A stretch of 64,000 nt of DNA from Spiroplasma citri (GCF_001886855.1 NZ_CP013197.1:1364001-1428000), one strand, 5' to 3'. Shown: positions 8,546 through 17,858, numbered from the stretch's first letter. Notes: a model not told the origin generated them from the sequence alone. Numbers and translations: made by a program.

Positions 8546-8621
8546 TGGTCGGGTGTAACGGACTTGAACCGCTGACCACCTGCTTGTAAGGCAGGCGCTC
8601 TCCCAACTGAGCTAACACCCG
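8546..8621 (-). tRNA. tRNA-Val (UAC)
   Basis: 76 bases with encoded CCA. Acceptor CGGGTGT/ACACCCG, anticodon loop CTTACAA giving UAC, T arm CGGTTCAAGTCCG. Standard cloverleaf. Confidence 0.94.
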
Positions 8622-8625
8622 AAAA

Positions 8626-8701
8626 TGGTGACCTGTACGGGGTTTGAACCCGTGAATGCATGCGTGAAAGGCATGTGTGTTAACCGCTTCACCAACAGGC
8701 C
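8626..8701 (-). tRNA. tRNA-Glu (UUC)
   Basis: 76 bases with encoded CCA. Acceptor GGCCTGT/ACAGGTC with one G-U pair, anticodon loop CTTTCAC giving UUC, T arm CGGGTTCAAACCCCG. Confidence 0.94.
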
Positions 8702-8735
8702 GTTAAAAATTGATAAAAATTGTCAAAAAAAATAA

Positions 8736-8811
8736 TGGCGCCTAGTGCAGGACTCGAACCTGCGACCGATCGGTTAACAGCCGAGTGCTCTACCAACTGA
8801 GCTAACTAGGC
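8736..8811 (-). tRNA. tRNA-Asn (GUU)
   Basis: 76 bases with encoded CCA. Acceptor GCCTAGT/ACTAGGC, discriminator G, anticodon loop CTGTTAA giving GUU, T arm CAGGTTCGAGTCCTG. First gene of the operon. Confidence 0.95.
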
Positions 8812-8834
8812 ATGGCATTTTTTTAGCCTTATTC

Positions 8835-8864
8835 ATTATATACTAAAAATAAAAAAACAAGCAA
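8835..8864 (-). promoter_or_regulatory. Sigma-70-type promoter of the tRNA operon
   Basis: Minus-strand -35 TTGCTT (8864-8859), 18-base spacer, -10 TATAAT (8840-8835), about 24 bases before tRNA-Asn. Confidence 0.8.
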
Positions 8865-9010
8865 CTATTTTTAGGATTTTTTTATTTTTTATAAATTATA
8901 TCAAAAAGATATAATTTAAAAGAATAAAAAATATTATTTTTTGTTAAGATATAATTATAGGCTTAATAAATAAATGATGAAAGAAAGAATCAAGATACTC
9001 ATACAAAAAA

Positions 9011-9919
9011 ATGAAAAATGAACAACAAAAATGATTTATTATTACAAAACCAATTAACTTCTTAGGAATCAGAACAATTGGTAAAGATATTAAAGAATTA
9101 CCAAAAACTTTTAAAATTCTTTTAATTTGCATTGGAATTATTGTTACTTTTTTATCTTTTTTTGATTTTAATCATTTTATTGATTCTAGCCATAATCCTT
9201 CTTTTTTTAGTATTGTTAATATTTTAAATACTCCCAAACCTTATTTAGGGAATATTCCTAAATGAATTGATGCCACACTTTATTCATTAAGCGGTTTAGT
9301 TAGTTTTACAAGTATTTTAAATGTTGTTTTAATTAGTTTTGGTAAAATGAGCAATTATTTTTGAGGTTTAATTAGTGTCACAACATTTGGTCTCTTTTCA
9401 TTTGGTTTTGGTTATACTGGTTATGCTCAATTAAATTTATTTTTTTATTTACCATTTCAATTTATTGGTTGGTATATATGACAAAAAACTTTTATTTTTG
9501 AACAAAATTCCTCATTAAACATCCGAAACTCAAAATGATGAATAATTTTGCCAATTTCTTTAGGGATTTGTGTTGTTCTTGCAATTGCTTGATATTATGA
9601 AATTCCAGCTTTTCATTATGCATTAGTAAAAGCTGATTATGCTTGTTTAAACCAACCTATTGCCCATATTTTTGACAGTACAATTAATAGCATCGCAATT
9701 ATTGCTTCAATTTTAATGTTTTTACGGCTAAAAGAACAATGAATTTTATGATTAATTTCAAATATTTTACAATTTGCAATGTTTGTGGGAGTTAATAGCA
9801 TTGGAACTAATTACCCGATAACAATTAATATTAACATGTTAATTCAAACAAGTTTTTTTACTGCAAATACTATCATTGGTTTTTTAATTTGAAGTGATTA
9901 TTTAAACAAAATAAAATAA
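9011..9919 (+). CDS. pnuC: PnuC-type nicotinamide riboside/mononucleotide transporter
   Basis: 302 residues, mostly membrane, seven or more hydrophobic segments, with many TGA tryptophans. The signature region Y-L-P-F-Q-F-I-G-W-Y-I-W-Q-K in the middle matches the PnuC family, which takes up nicotinamide riboside for NAD synthesis, a need in mollicutes without de novo NAD synthesis. N-terminus is cytoplasmic (K-N-E-Q-Q-K-W). No strong ribosome binding site before the ATG at 9011; the frame is closed by a TAA at 8945 and holds no other ATG. Transcribed away from the tRNA operon. Substrate inferred from family. Confidence 0.75.
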
Positions 9920-9965
9920 GGATAAGGTTCCTGATTCATTACTATTTTTTTACTTATTAATCATG

Positions 9966-10202
9966 GAATCCTGTAAATGCAAGCATTAATTTTTTCCTCT
10001 TGTTAATTTGATGATAACATAATTTTTAACAAATGCAACTTTTTTTTAAAAAAAATAAAATATTTTATAAAAATAACTTAATTTAAGCATATTTAATCAT
10101 ACTAAAAAAGCATTTATTAAATTTTAATTAATAAATTTCTTTAAATATTCTGTAAAAACATTTCTTTTGCAGCAATATTAAATGCTGAAGCAATGTCAAT
10201 GG
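9966..10202. mobile_element. Solo end of an IS30-type element
   Basis: Near-identical to 61026-61205, which is the 3' flank of a truncated transposase. It includes the last codons of that transposase on the minus strand (M-F-L-Q-N-I, stop at about 10134). The outer end CCTGTAAATGCAAG resembles the viral terminal sequence. No other gene. Confidence 0.7.
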
Positions 10203-10290
10203 TGTAGAAACCACATACATTTTGTATTTTTGGTTTTTACAGTTTTGGAAAGTAAATTTTTTTAATATTTTTAATTGAGGAGTTGAAATT

Positions 10291-10401
10291 ATGCAAACAA
10301 AGCAATATTTTATTTTGCGGTCTCTAGTGAAAAAGTATGGTAAAGATAATGTTATTAATACTGTTAATAAGATTGCAAAAGATATTGAAATTAAAAAGTA
10401 A
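10291..10401 (+). CDS. Plectrovirus small basic protein (36 aa), left arm
   Basis: 36 residues, M-Q-T-K-Q-Y-F-I-L-R-S-L-V-K-K-Y-G-K, basic, predicted helical. Start ATG with GAGGAG nine bases upstream. It heads the small-ORF/membrane protein/coat protein run. Variant of the 37-residue ORF at viral unit ends. Possibly nucleic-acid binding, from charge alone. Confidence 0.65.
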   Translation: MQTKQYFILRSLVKKYGKDNVINTVNKIAKDIEIKK

Positions 10402-10404
10402 AAG

Positions 10405-10494
10405 AATAAATTATTCCGCGTAATTTATTAGCGGATAATTTATTCAGTAGTGTTTTTAATGGAGCGAAGCGACAACGAGCGGAGCGAGTTTGCA
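10405..10494. repeat. Conserved viral hairpin and GC-rich patch, left arm
   Basis: Hairpin AATAAATTATTCCGC ... GCGGATAATTTATT at 10405-10444, directly after the small ORF stop, then GGAGCGAAGCGACAACGAGC at 10459-10490. Mirrored at 11843-11932. Confidence 0.75.
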
Positions 10495-10531
10495 AATTTC
10501 ATTTTTTTAGTTTTTAGAAAGGAGATGTATT

Positions 10532-10681
10532 ATGCCAACTTGATTAACGACAATATTTAGTGTTGTTATTGTATTAGCAATTTTTCTTTATTTTGGTTTA
10601 TTAATTTACCAAAAAATTAAACAAATTCGAGGAAAGAAAAAAGATAAAAAAGAAATTGAAAGAAAGGAGAGTAATAAATAA
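10532..10681 (+). CDS. Plectrovirus small membrane protein (49 aa), left arm
   Basis: Same protein as 6133-6282 except Q-K-I-K-Q-I-R-G for Q-K-I-R-Q-I-R-G. One membrane helix and a basic tail. AAAGGAGATG before the ATG; stop shares one base with the coat ATG at 10681. Confidence 0.75.
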
Positions 10682-10932
10682 TGTTAGGTATGTATTTAAC
10701 AACAGCGTTTAATTTTTTAACAGCACCTACACCTAAAACTATGTCTGAGGGTATGACTGGTATTTGAACTGGTTTATCTAGTGCATTATGAAAAGTTAAA
10801 GAAGGTATAACAAATATTTTACCTGAGATAATGGTTTTCTTAGGTGAAGCGTGAATTATATTAATTCCATTTGCTATATTTTGTATTATTAAAATCTTAA
10901 ACTTTTTCCGTGTTATGGTTAAAGGATTTTAA
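10681..10932 (+). CDS. Plectrovirus major coat protein (83 aa), left arm
   Basis: 83 residues with the coat-protein layout: amphipathic N-terminal half, single membrane helix, basic C-terminus. Here residues 21-28 read M-S-E-G-M-T-G-I, and K-E-G-I-T replaces K-E-C-I-T of the 5882 copy. Translationally coupled to the gene before it. TGA used for three tryptophans. Confidence 0.8.
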
Positions 10933-11038
10933 TATTTATTATAATCGATCATATATCTTAGTTAAGGCACACTAGCTTTTATGTGAATTAAATAAATAAT
11001 TTTATTGTTTATTTTTACACTATACACTGTTTACAAAT

Positions 11039-11290
11039 TTATTTTTTAATAAACTTTATTACTATCGTTAATATTGGGATAATAAAAACCCCTATTATAC
11101 ATATAAATTTAACTATATTTTCTATAGTTGATAAATCTATATTGTTTATTATTCATAATATTGAGTCTGTTATGAAAAATATTTTTTTAGTAGGATTTAA
11201 TAAAAATAAGAATATTTCTATTAAGGGTCATACTAGTAATAGATTTGGGAAATAAATTTTTATAATATTTTTTATAAATATACCTACTTT
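11039..11290 (-). CDS. Membrane ORF in the palindrome centre
   Basis: Open minus-strand frame ending at TAA 11041-11039, with two hydrophobic stretches (P-L-I-E-I-F-L-F-L-L-N-P-T-K and F-I-C-I-I-G-V-F-I-I-P-I-L-T-I-V-I-K-F) and two TGA tryptophans. No ATG or ribosome binding site is evident at its 5' end, which lies at the inverted repeat, so the start is unknown and it may be a fragment. A shorter relative is in 5641-5777. Confidence 0.4.
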
Positions 11291-11404
11291 CTTTTAAAGC
11301 TTGTGAACAGTGTATAGTGTAAAAATAAACAATAAAATTATTTATTTAATTCACATAAAAGCTAGTGTGCCTTAACTAAGATATATGATCGATTATAATA
11401 AATA

Positions 11405-11656
11405 TTAAAATCCTTTAACCATAACACGGAAAAAGTTTAAGATTTTAATAATACAAAATATAGCAAATGGAATTAATATAATTCACGCTTCACCTAAGAA
11501 AACCATTATCTCAGGTAAAATATTTGTTATACCTTCTTTAACTTTTCATAATGCACTAGATAAACCAGTTCAAATACCAGTCATACCCTCAGACATAGTT
11601 TTAGGTGTAGGTGCTGTTAAAAAATTAAACGCTGTTGTTAAATACATACCTAACAT
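11405..11656 (-). CDS. Plectrovirus major coat protein (83 aa), right arm
   Basis: Mirror copy of 10681-10932, apparently identical in protein. Same one-base overlap with the upstream 49-residue gene. Having two identical coat genes head to head is odd for a viral genome and points to a rearranged insertion. Confidence 0.8.
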
Positions 11657-11805
11657 TATTTATTACTCTCCTTTCTTTCAATTTCTTTTTTATCTTTTTT
11701 CTTTCCTCGAATTTGTTTAATTTTTTGGTAAATTAATAAACCAAAATAAAGAAAAATTGCTAATACAATAACAACACTAAATATTGTCGTTAATCAAGTT
11801 GGCAT
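11656..11805 (-). CDS. Plectrovirus small membrane protein (49 aa), right arm
   Basis: Mirror copy of 10532-10681: one membrane helix, basic tail, AAAGGAGATG ribosome binding site, stop overlapping the coat ATG. Confidence 0.75.
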
Positions 11806-11935
11806 AATACATCTCCTTTCTAAAAACTAAAAAAATGAAATTTGCAAACTCGCTCCGCTCGTTGTCGCTTCGCTCCATTAAAAACACTACTGAATAAATT
11901 ATCCGCTAATAAATTACGCGGAATAATTTATTCTT

Positions 11936-12046
11936 TTACTTTTTAATTTCAATATCTTTTGCAATCTTATTAACAGTATTAATAACATTATCTTTACCAT
12001 ACTTTTTCACTAGGGACCGCAAAATAAAATATTGCTTTGTTTGCAT
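11936..12046 (-). CDS. Plectrovirus small basic protein (36 aa), right arm
   Basis: Mirror copy of 10291-10401 with one synonymous T/C difference (TCTCTA against TCCCTA). GAGGAG ribosome binding site. Followed by the conserved hairpin at 11893-11932. Confidence 0.65.
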   Translation of the reverse strand: MQTKQYFILRSLVKKYGKDNVINTVNKIAKDIEIKK

Positions 12047-12116
12047 AATTTCAACTCCTCAATTAAAAATATTAAAAAAATTTACTTTCCAAAACTGTAA
12101 AAACCAAAAATACAAA

Positions 12117-13268
12117 ATGTATGTGGTTTCTACAACTCTTATTAATGATAGTATTGTCAAAAGATTTAAACAAATTATCTATATGTTATCAAATTATACA
12201 TATAGCAAATATGTTTTTAATAAATGTTATAATGATGATGTTAAGTTAATTTCTCCATATTATTTTGAATTAATATCAGTACCTAATAAAATTGATGAAA
12301 GTTATTGAGAATTTAAAAAATGTGTAGTTGAATTAAATTCTTTATATTTTAATTTTAGTAGTGGTCCTATCCCGCCAACCCCAGTAAATTATTGAGAAGA
12401 AGTTTATGCAGATGATGGGCCGTTTGATACCTCTGATAATAAGTATTATTTTGTAGTATGGCGTAGTAAATTAAATTCTGATTGAAGAATAATTAAATTT
12501 AAAAATGACAAAGAAAAAAGCAAAGAAGAAACAGTAGATGTTGATGATAATTACTTTCTTATTTTGCATTGATGAGATGCTCCAAAAGTTCATTATTGAG
12601 CTTTAACAGTTAGCGGATTAAGACATCATGCAGAACATATTTGAAGAGAAAATTCAGGAATAAATTATTTTAAAGCAGTTTATCGTTGAAATGTTGTTGG
12701 TGAACCAAATACACCAATTATTGACCTCCAAACAGGGCAAATTACCGATTGAAATTTAAAACAACAAAGTATTATTAAAAACAACAAAAACAATAATGTA
12801 ATTTTTAAAAACAAAGATATTTCAGAAAACCATATTTATCAATTAGAAGCAAATTATTTTAATTGATTATCAATAACAAATGAATTAGAAACAAATAATA
12901 TTCCTTCTCTTATTGCAGCAGAAATTAAATTATCAGATGGAGAATACGGTAAATATTTAACTAATTTAATTGTTTCTAATGACAAAATAGAAGATTATTT
13001 AAACTATTTTTCGCAATGATATAGATTACTTTATTCAAAAGCAGATTGAATAAGTATGACTAAAACATTAGTTGTAGATAATATTAAAATAACTTTTTAT
13101 AAACATGAAAAATTATTTAATTTAAATCAAATTGAAATATCAGGTATATGAGGTTATGGAAAATATGATATTACAATTTTTACAGAAAAAGAACAAATTA
13201 ATATTAATAATTTAGAATTATTTAATAGAAACAATGAAAAACTATCATTAATTACATTAGAAATATAA
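12117..13268 (+). CDS. Protein with shared ITDW module, unknown function (383 aa)
   Basis: 383 codons open with code 4 (many TGA tryptophans). Its first 18 bases lie in the palindrome arm and there is no ribosome binding site or signal peptide, so the true N-terminus is probably lost and this is a fusion. Residues about 102-192 (P-F-D-T-S-D-N-K-Y-Y-F-V-V-W to Y-R-W-N) are nearly identical to the lipoprotein at 13297-13815. Then follows G-E-P-N-T-P-I-I-D-L-Q-T-G-Q-I-T-D-W, also found in the 2703 and 18941 lipoproteins. C-terminal 170 residues are polar and unrecognised. Convergent with 13297 across a shared terminator. Confidence 0.55.
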
Positions 13269-13629
13269 AAAAGTCATTTTAATAAATGACTTTTTATTAT
13301 TTAACTTTTATATTACCATCAGTATTAATACATAAATTAGGTTCTTGTATATCTAAATTTCAACGATAAACTGATTTAAAATAATTTATTCCTGAATTTT
13401 CTCCTCAAATATGTTCTGCATGATGTCTTAATCCGCTAACTGTTAAAGCTCAATAATGAACTTTTGGAGCATCTCATCAATGCAAAATAAGAAAGTAATT
13501 ATCATCAACATCTACTGTTTCTTCTTTGCTTTTTTCTTTGTCATTTTTAAATTTAATTATTCTTCAATCAGAATTTAATTTACTACGCCATACTACAAAA
13601 TAATACTTATTATCAGAGGTATCAAACGG
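12420..13629. repeat. 273-bp inverted duplication in two facing genes
   Basis: 12420-12692 (plus gene) and 13357-13629 (minus gene) are inverted and almost identical, equal in length. They encode the same 91-residue domain in both neighbours. Confidence 0.9.
13268..13297. terminator. Bidirectional terminator
   Basis: AAAAAAGTCATTT-TAAT-AAATGACTTTTT hairpin between convergent genes, A-run on one side and T-run on the other. Confidence 0.85.
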
Positions 13630-13815
13630 TTCTTCTTGGGGTGATATTCATTCTAAATTATCTTTGATTTGTTTATTATCTGTATTTATTTTGTTTTCTT
13701 CTTTTAGTTTTGTTAATTTTTCTTCGCTATATTGAGGTGTATTACAAGCAGCTAAACTTGTCGCACTTGTTCCAATTACAGTGATTGTTCCTAAAATACT
13801 TAATATCTTTTTCAT
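13297..13815 (-). CDS. Lipoprotein of unknown function (172 aa)
   Basis: Typical spiroplasma lipoprotein start M-K-K-I-L-S-I-L-G-T-I-T-V-I-G-T-S-A-T-S-L-A-A-C: basic N-terminus, hydrophobic core, lipobox L-A-A-C at residue 24. After a charged linker comes a domain with Y-Y-F-V-V-W, L-H-W-W-D-A-P-K-V-H-Y-W and H-H-A-E-H-I-W shared with the 12117 protein. Six or more TGA tryptophans. Ends with I-Q-E-P-N-L-C-I-N-T-D-G-N-I-K-V-K, a degenerate form of the E-P..T-P module. AAAGGAAT ribosome binding site. Membrane-anchored outside the cell. Confidence 0.8.
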
Positions 13816-14159
13816 TATTATAATTCCTTTCGTTAAATCTTTTTATATAATTGTTTTAACATACTTGTATATATACAAAGCGTTATTTAAGTTTTTGAAA
13901 GGAAATTATTTAATTTATTATATGCAGAGGGTCAATCTGGCCTCGCGGAGACTTTCTAGAATTTTGTGAAAAATAACTTAAAATTTAAAAAACTTTTGCC
14001 GCGCTTTTCAAAGTACTTGGGAAAAATTCTAAGCGTTAAGCGAAGAATTTTATAAAGGTTCCCAAATTTGTTTGAAAGAACTTCAAAACTTTTTTAAATT
14101 TTAAGTCATTTTATCACAATAATTTAAGAAAGTAAACCGCTCGGCCAAAAATATATTAC
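13816..14159. other. Intergenic with inverted repeat
   Basis: No gene seen. Contains a more GC-rich patch (CAATCTGGCCTCGCGGAGAC near 13931) and an inverted repeat: GTGAAAAATAACTTAAAATT near 13966 against GTGATAAAATGACTTAAAAT read on the minus strand from 14119. May be a phage-end or attachment relic beside the tailed-phage remnant. Confidence 0.5.
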
Positions 14160-14400
14160 CTATATTCCCATTTTAAAGCGATATTGATAAGAACAATAAA
14201 GCAAAGCATCGTATGGGTCGTGGTACATTTTACTATCGGGTATATTTGTTTTGGTATCGCTAAATCTTAATTCACTAATACATTTATCTAAAAATGGGAA
14301 ATTATCTAATATGCCATATATCTTGCCTTGAACAAACATTTTTCGTATTCATGTTACACGATTAATTATTCCCGCTTCTTTATTATTAATGGAGAATAAA
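14160..14400 (-). pseudogene. C-terminal remnant of a tailed-phage terminase-like protein
   Basis: About 80 residues without a start: I-N-R-V-T-W-I-R-K-M-F-V-Q-G-K-I-Y then D-P-Y-D-A-L-L-Y-C-S-Y-Q-Y-R-F, stop TAG at 14160. The end pattern acidic-x-x-D-A-L-x-Y resembles the C-terminus of large terminase nuclease domains. It begins right after a terminator and has lost everything upstream. The terminase call is inference from this short stretch. Confidence 0.4.
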
Positions 14401-14428
14401 AAAATAGGTATAAAAACCTATTTTTTCT
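14396..14428 (-). terminator. Terminator after the large phage gene
   Basis: AAAAAATAGGT-TTTT-ATACCTATTTTTTT hairpin on the minus strand, overlapping the TAG stop of the 14418 gene. Strong stem and T-run. Confidence 0.85.
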
Positions 14429-16320
14429 TTAAAGTAATATTTGTTACTGCCATAGTATTAATTTCAAAATTTGCTTCAACAGTTTCACCTAAAATTTCAT
14501 AATTACCACCTTTAACAAATAATTCATATAAAACTCGCATTTTTAATTTAATACCCTCATTGTAAAATACAATTTGTGTTTTAAAATGATAACCTGAATA
14601 ATCTCGGTTGGGGTGCCATGGATAATTTTTTTCTTCTAAATTATTAAAAATAGTATATCCACTTTCATTAATATTTTTTATTTTAATAATATATCTTTCC
14701 GCTAATGATTTATTTACATAATTACCATTAGGGCGATTGCCACTTGGTCTTCCTCATATTCTTATAAATCCATCATTTCCAAACTCAAATTCATCATAAT
14801 TATCTTTAACTTGTTGTCAATCAGTTGATCCAAATGTTCCAAAATCAAATAATAAAATATCTTGTGAATATGTTCTATTATCAGGTGTAGCGGATCATCC
14901 ACCTCATGTGCTTTTAGCATTTAGTTTACTATCTGCTTTGTTTAATATTAATTGTACTGGATAGAAATTAATACTTGGTGGTGGATCTGGTAATTTAACA
15001 GGTCATTCATGTACGATATCATCATCAATATATTGGTCTAAATAACTAAGTGAATAAAGAGTTAATCAATCTCGGACTGAATTATTATATAAACTTGTAG
15101 TTTGTAAACTAACAAAATAACTCATAATTGAATATGGGTCATATATATTAATATCATCAGAAAACATATAAATACGACAGGCAGTTTTACCTAAATTATA
15201 AAAACCAACTGCATCAATTATATAACGACCACTACCAACAATATCAGTTAATAAATTTTCACTTTCCATTGTAGGTAATGATACACTTTCTTCATTAATT
15301 AAATAAATACTATCTTCTTCATAAAATGATTGTGGTATCATAACACTACTAATTTTATAATATTTTCCATATTCTTTTTTAGTTTTTTTAGATCAACATG
15401 ATGCTATTATTTTATCTGTTAATGTAAATGTTCAACTTGTATCACTTGCACTAGCACCGATTATATAATTTACCTCATCTTGAGTATTATATCTAAATGC
15501 ACCTAAGGGAATATTGCCTTGATTTTTTGCTTGTGACCTAGTACTATCTTCAACAATAGGTCAATAACTTTCATCATAAAATGTATAATTTGCTTTACCA
15601 ATAAATAAAGGAATTCCTGTTTTAATATTTGGATATAAATTATTAGTATTATTATCAATAGTTTTTCAATAAATCGGAATACCTAAACTTATTGCATTTA
15701 AAAATTTACCAACAATCGGAATATCTCTTTGAGTTCATGCAATACTTTCTGTTACATCTATTGGTAAACTAATAATATGATTAACCATAACACTAAATAA
15801 ATTTAACATATCTTTTAATTGCCCACGATTTTTACTTGGATTAATTGTGTTATATCCTATATCAACATTATATTTAAAATAACAATTTGCTCTAACATCA
15901 AAATCTTTAATAACTTTATTACCTTTATAATTTAAAGCAACATCTTTAATTGTTAAATTATTTGGGTTAGTTGCTTGGGTTAATTTTCTATCTGTATTTA
16001 AGTATCCCTCATAATTCTTTTTAATTTCTTGGTTAGATTGACCTTGTTTTCTTTTTAATCAATTATCATATTGACCATTAATAGCAGGAATTCCATTTGT
16101 TAGTAAATAAGTAGTTAATGGTTTAGAAGGTTTTGTTAATGAATCAGCAACTGGCATTTTTAAATTATCAATAAATAATCTTCTTTGAGGATATACTTTT
16201 TCATTTCATTTCCCTAAATTTTCAATAGGGCGACCAAAAATAATTGGTGCAGTAAAACCATTATTACCTAATAATGTTAATTGAATACTTTTAATTCCAT
16301 TATCACCAGTTAATAATTGT
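14418..16320 (-). pseudogene. Large tailed-phage structural-type protein, 5' truncated
   Basis: About 630 codons open with code 4, no signal peptide or start. It enters directly from the permease at 16320, so its N-terminus is missing. Visible pieces: G-N-N-G-F-T-A-P-I-I-F-G-R-P-I-E-N, D-V-R-A-N-C-Y-F-K-Y-N-V-D-I-G-Y, P-I-V-G-K-F-L-N-A-I-S-L-G-I-P-I-Y-W, and late beta-rich segments. Polar and aromatic-rich, as in phage tail or capsid proteins. Followed by a strong terminator and a terminase-like fragment. No family recognised; the structural role is inference from size, composition and neighbour. Confidence 0.5.
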
Positions 16321-16718
16321 TCGTAACTTAGTCATTGAAATAAGACAGAAAAATATTCCTGAAATCATAACAGCAATTAAAGCCCCTTGGTATCCCAAAC
16401 CATTATTAGCAACATTAAAAGTAAAAATAGCATTTAGTCCCATCCCAGGTTCTAATCCAACTGGCATATTCGCTGATAAACCCATAATTAAAGTGGCAAT
16501 AAAAGCACCAATTGCTGTTGCAATAAAAATCCCTCCAAAAGCCATATTTTGATTTGAATTAGTTAGATGATTAATATCTGGTGCAGAAGATAGCATATTA
16601 GGTCGCACTGACAAAATATATAACATTGCTAAAAATGTTGTTAGACCACCAATAATTTCTTTTTTAAATGTTGTTTTTAGATGACCAAATCTAAAAAAGT
16701 TTCAATTTTTTTAAACAT
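16321..16718 (-). pseudogene. NCS2/AzgA-type purine permease, frameshifted and truncated
   Basis: N-terminal 130 codons of a purine (guanine/hypoxanthine or adenine) permease. The family signature G-L-S-A-N-M-P-V-G-L-E-P-G-M-G-L-N-A is clear. ATG at 16718 with CGGAGAAA; M-F-K-K-I-E-T-F is followed by a one-T deletion in a homopolymer near 16698, then the other frame continues R-F-G-H-L-K-T-T-F. After S-M-T-K-L-R the sequence switches to phage DNA at 16320. A full permease would be about 450 residues, so it cannot work. A purine riboswitch precedes it. Confidence 0.88.
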
Positions 16719-16746
16719 ATAATTTATTTCTCCGTTTAGCTCTATT

Positions 16747-16876
16747 GTAAAAATAAAAAACATTAACCTTGTTTAATTAACATAAGTTAATGCAAAAATA
16801 AAGCATTAACCTATAGAGTCTTTTTATAAATGGTAAGACGTAGAAACACTAGGCCATATTACTAGTAAAAACAGAT
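16747..16876 (-). promoter_or_regulatory. Purine riboswitch with terminator/antiterminator
   Basis: Transcribed from 16876 down. Aptamer 16876-16809 (68 nt): P2 ACTAG/CTAGT with loop AATATGG, J2/3 GTTTCTAC, P3 GTCTT/AAGAC, then C-T-A-T-A at J3/1-P1, with C at the purine-specifying position, pointing to guanine or hypoxanthine. P1 is weak (ATCTGT/ATAGGT). Next, GTTAATGC/GCATTAAC and CATTAAC/GTTAATG compete, the latter followed by TTTTTTATTTTT: an antiterminator/terminator pair. It leads into the purine permease. The aptamer overlaps the end of the upstream membrane gene. Confidence 0.7.
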
Positions 16877-17542
16877 GACATTTTCAGAAAAAGCGAAAAA
16901 AGCTTTAAAACTAGTATAAGTTTTAAAAGACTTTATAAATTCTGTTGGTAAATAGTCTGTGGCTAATGCTATTAAATCTTGACGATAATTTTCTACTAAA
17001 TTTGCTCAACAAAATCATCCCAAAATCAAATAAATAATACCCATAATAGATATAATTTGAACTGTAATGTCTATTGCATTAATAGCAGCATTTTCTTTTA
17101 AAAACTGTATTAAAATAACTAAAATTGTCGCTATAATAAATAAAAATATTGTAAACATCAAAAATCATGACAAAAATTTTAATCAAAAAAAGCATTTTGA
17201 TTGTTTTGTTTTTTGATTATAAACATAATAAAAATGAAAAATCATATCATAAATTTTAACAATACTTTGATCTTTATCATCAGCACGGCGAATAATGACA
17301 GCATTACTTATTTTTGAAAAATTTTGTGCTTTAACAATATGCCTTTGTTCTCCAATATTAACATCTTGTAAATCATTGTCATCTAACATTTTTCGCAATA
17401 ACATACGCGGTTTTAATGTTGTTTTTTTCTTTTTAAAAATTAATAAAATAAGTCTAAATACTAATCATCCTACAAGAAGCAATGCAATTACAATAATAAA
17501 AATAAAATAAACTAATCCTGTTATTTGTGTTAAATTAAACAT
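16862..17542 (-). CDS. Membrane protein of unknown function (226 aa)
   Basis: 226 residues with an N-terminal membrane helix (V-Y-F-I-F-I-I-V-I-A-L-L-L-V-G-W-L-V-F), a basic stretch, a soluble part with R-K-M-L-D-D-N-D-L-Q-D-V-N, and two more helices in the C-terminal half. The N-terminal third faintly recalls YugP-type membrane zinc peptidases, but there is no HExxH, so no activity is claimed. Stop TAG at 16862 lies inside the riboswitch P2 element. Start ATG at 17542; AGAGG upstream. Confidence 0.6.
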
Positions 17543-17858
17543 TTTTCAATCACGTTCCTCTCCGTTATATCAATCATACCGTATTTTAAAAAAATAAAAA
17601 AAACAAAATTTCAAAATATTGTTTTTTTATATCAGTTTATTAAATTTGAATTATGTAAAATGAAATGCAAGAAATCTTTATTAATTAAATAGTATAATAA
17701 AAATTACAAAAATCAACCATAAATTTAAAAAAATTAATTATTTTATCAATATTTAAACAAACTAAAAAATAATTTATTAATTTTAATTAATAAATACATA
17801 TTTTATTATTTTAATGACATATTTTATAATTTAATATACATTTTTAAATATTTATTGT

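Larger units (their letters stand above)
10203..12134. repeat. 834-bp inverted repeat (palindrome) of plectrovirus DNA
   Basis: Left arm 10203-11036 and right arm 11301-12134 are inverted copies of equal length, with two mismatches noticed (T/C near 10322 and T/C at 11031) and no gap. Each arm carries the 36-residue ORF, hairpin, GC-rich patch, 49-residue membrane protein and coat protein. The 264-base centre holds one small ORF. The inner edges coincide with the 27-bp inverted repeat also seen at 5614-5804. Confidence 0.92.

Noticed and set aside
8890-9010. Promoter for pnuC
   Set aside because: TATAAT occurs twice (about 8904 and 8950), but no -35 at proper distance was seen, so no site is listed.
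13781-13969. 62-codon plus-strand frame opposite the lipoprotein start
   Set aside because: It overlaps the lipoprotein signal sequence antisense, has no ribosome binding site and low-complexity content.
16862-17542. Zinc metallopeptidase (YugP-like)
   Set aside because: The opening is faintly similar, but the HExxH motif is absent, so no enzymatic call is made.
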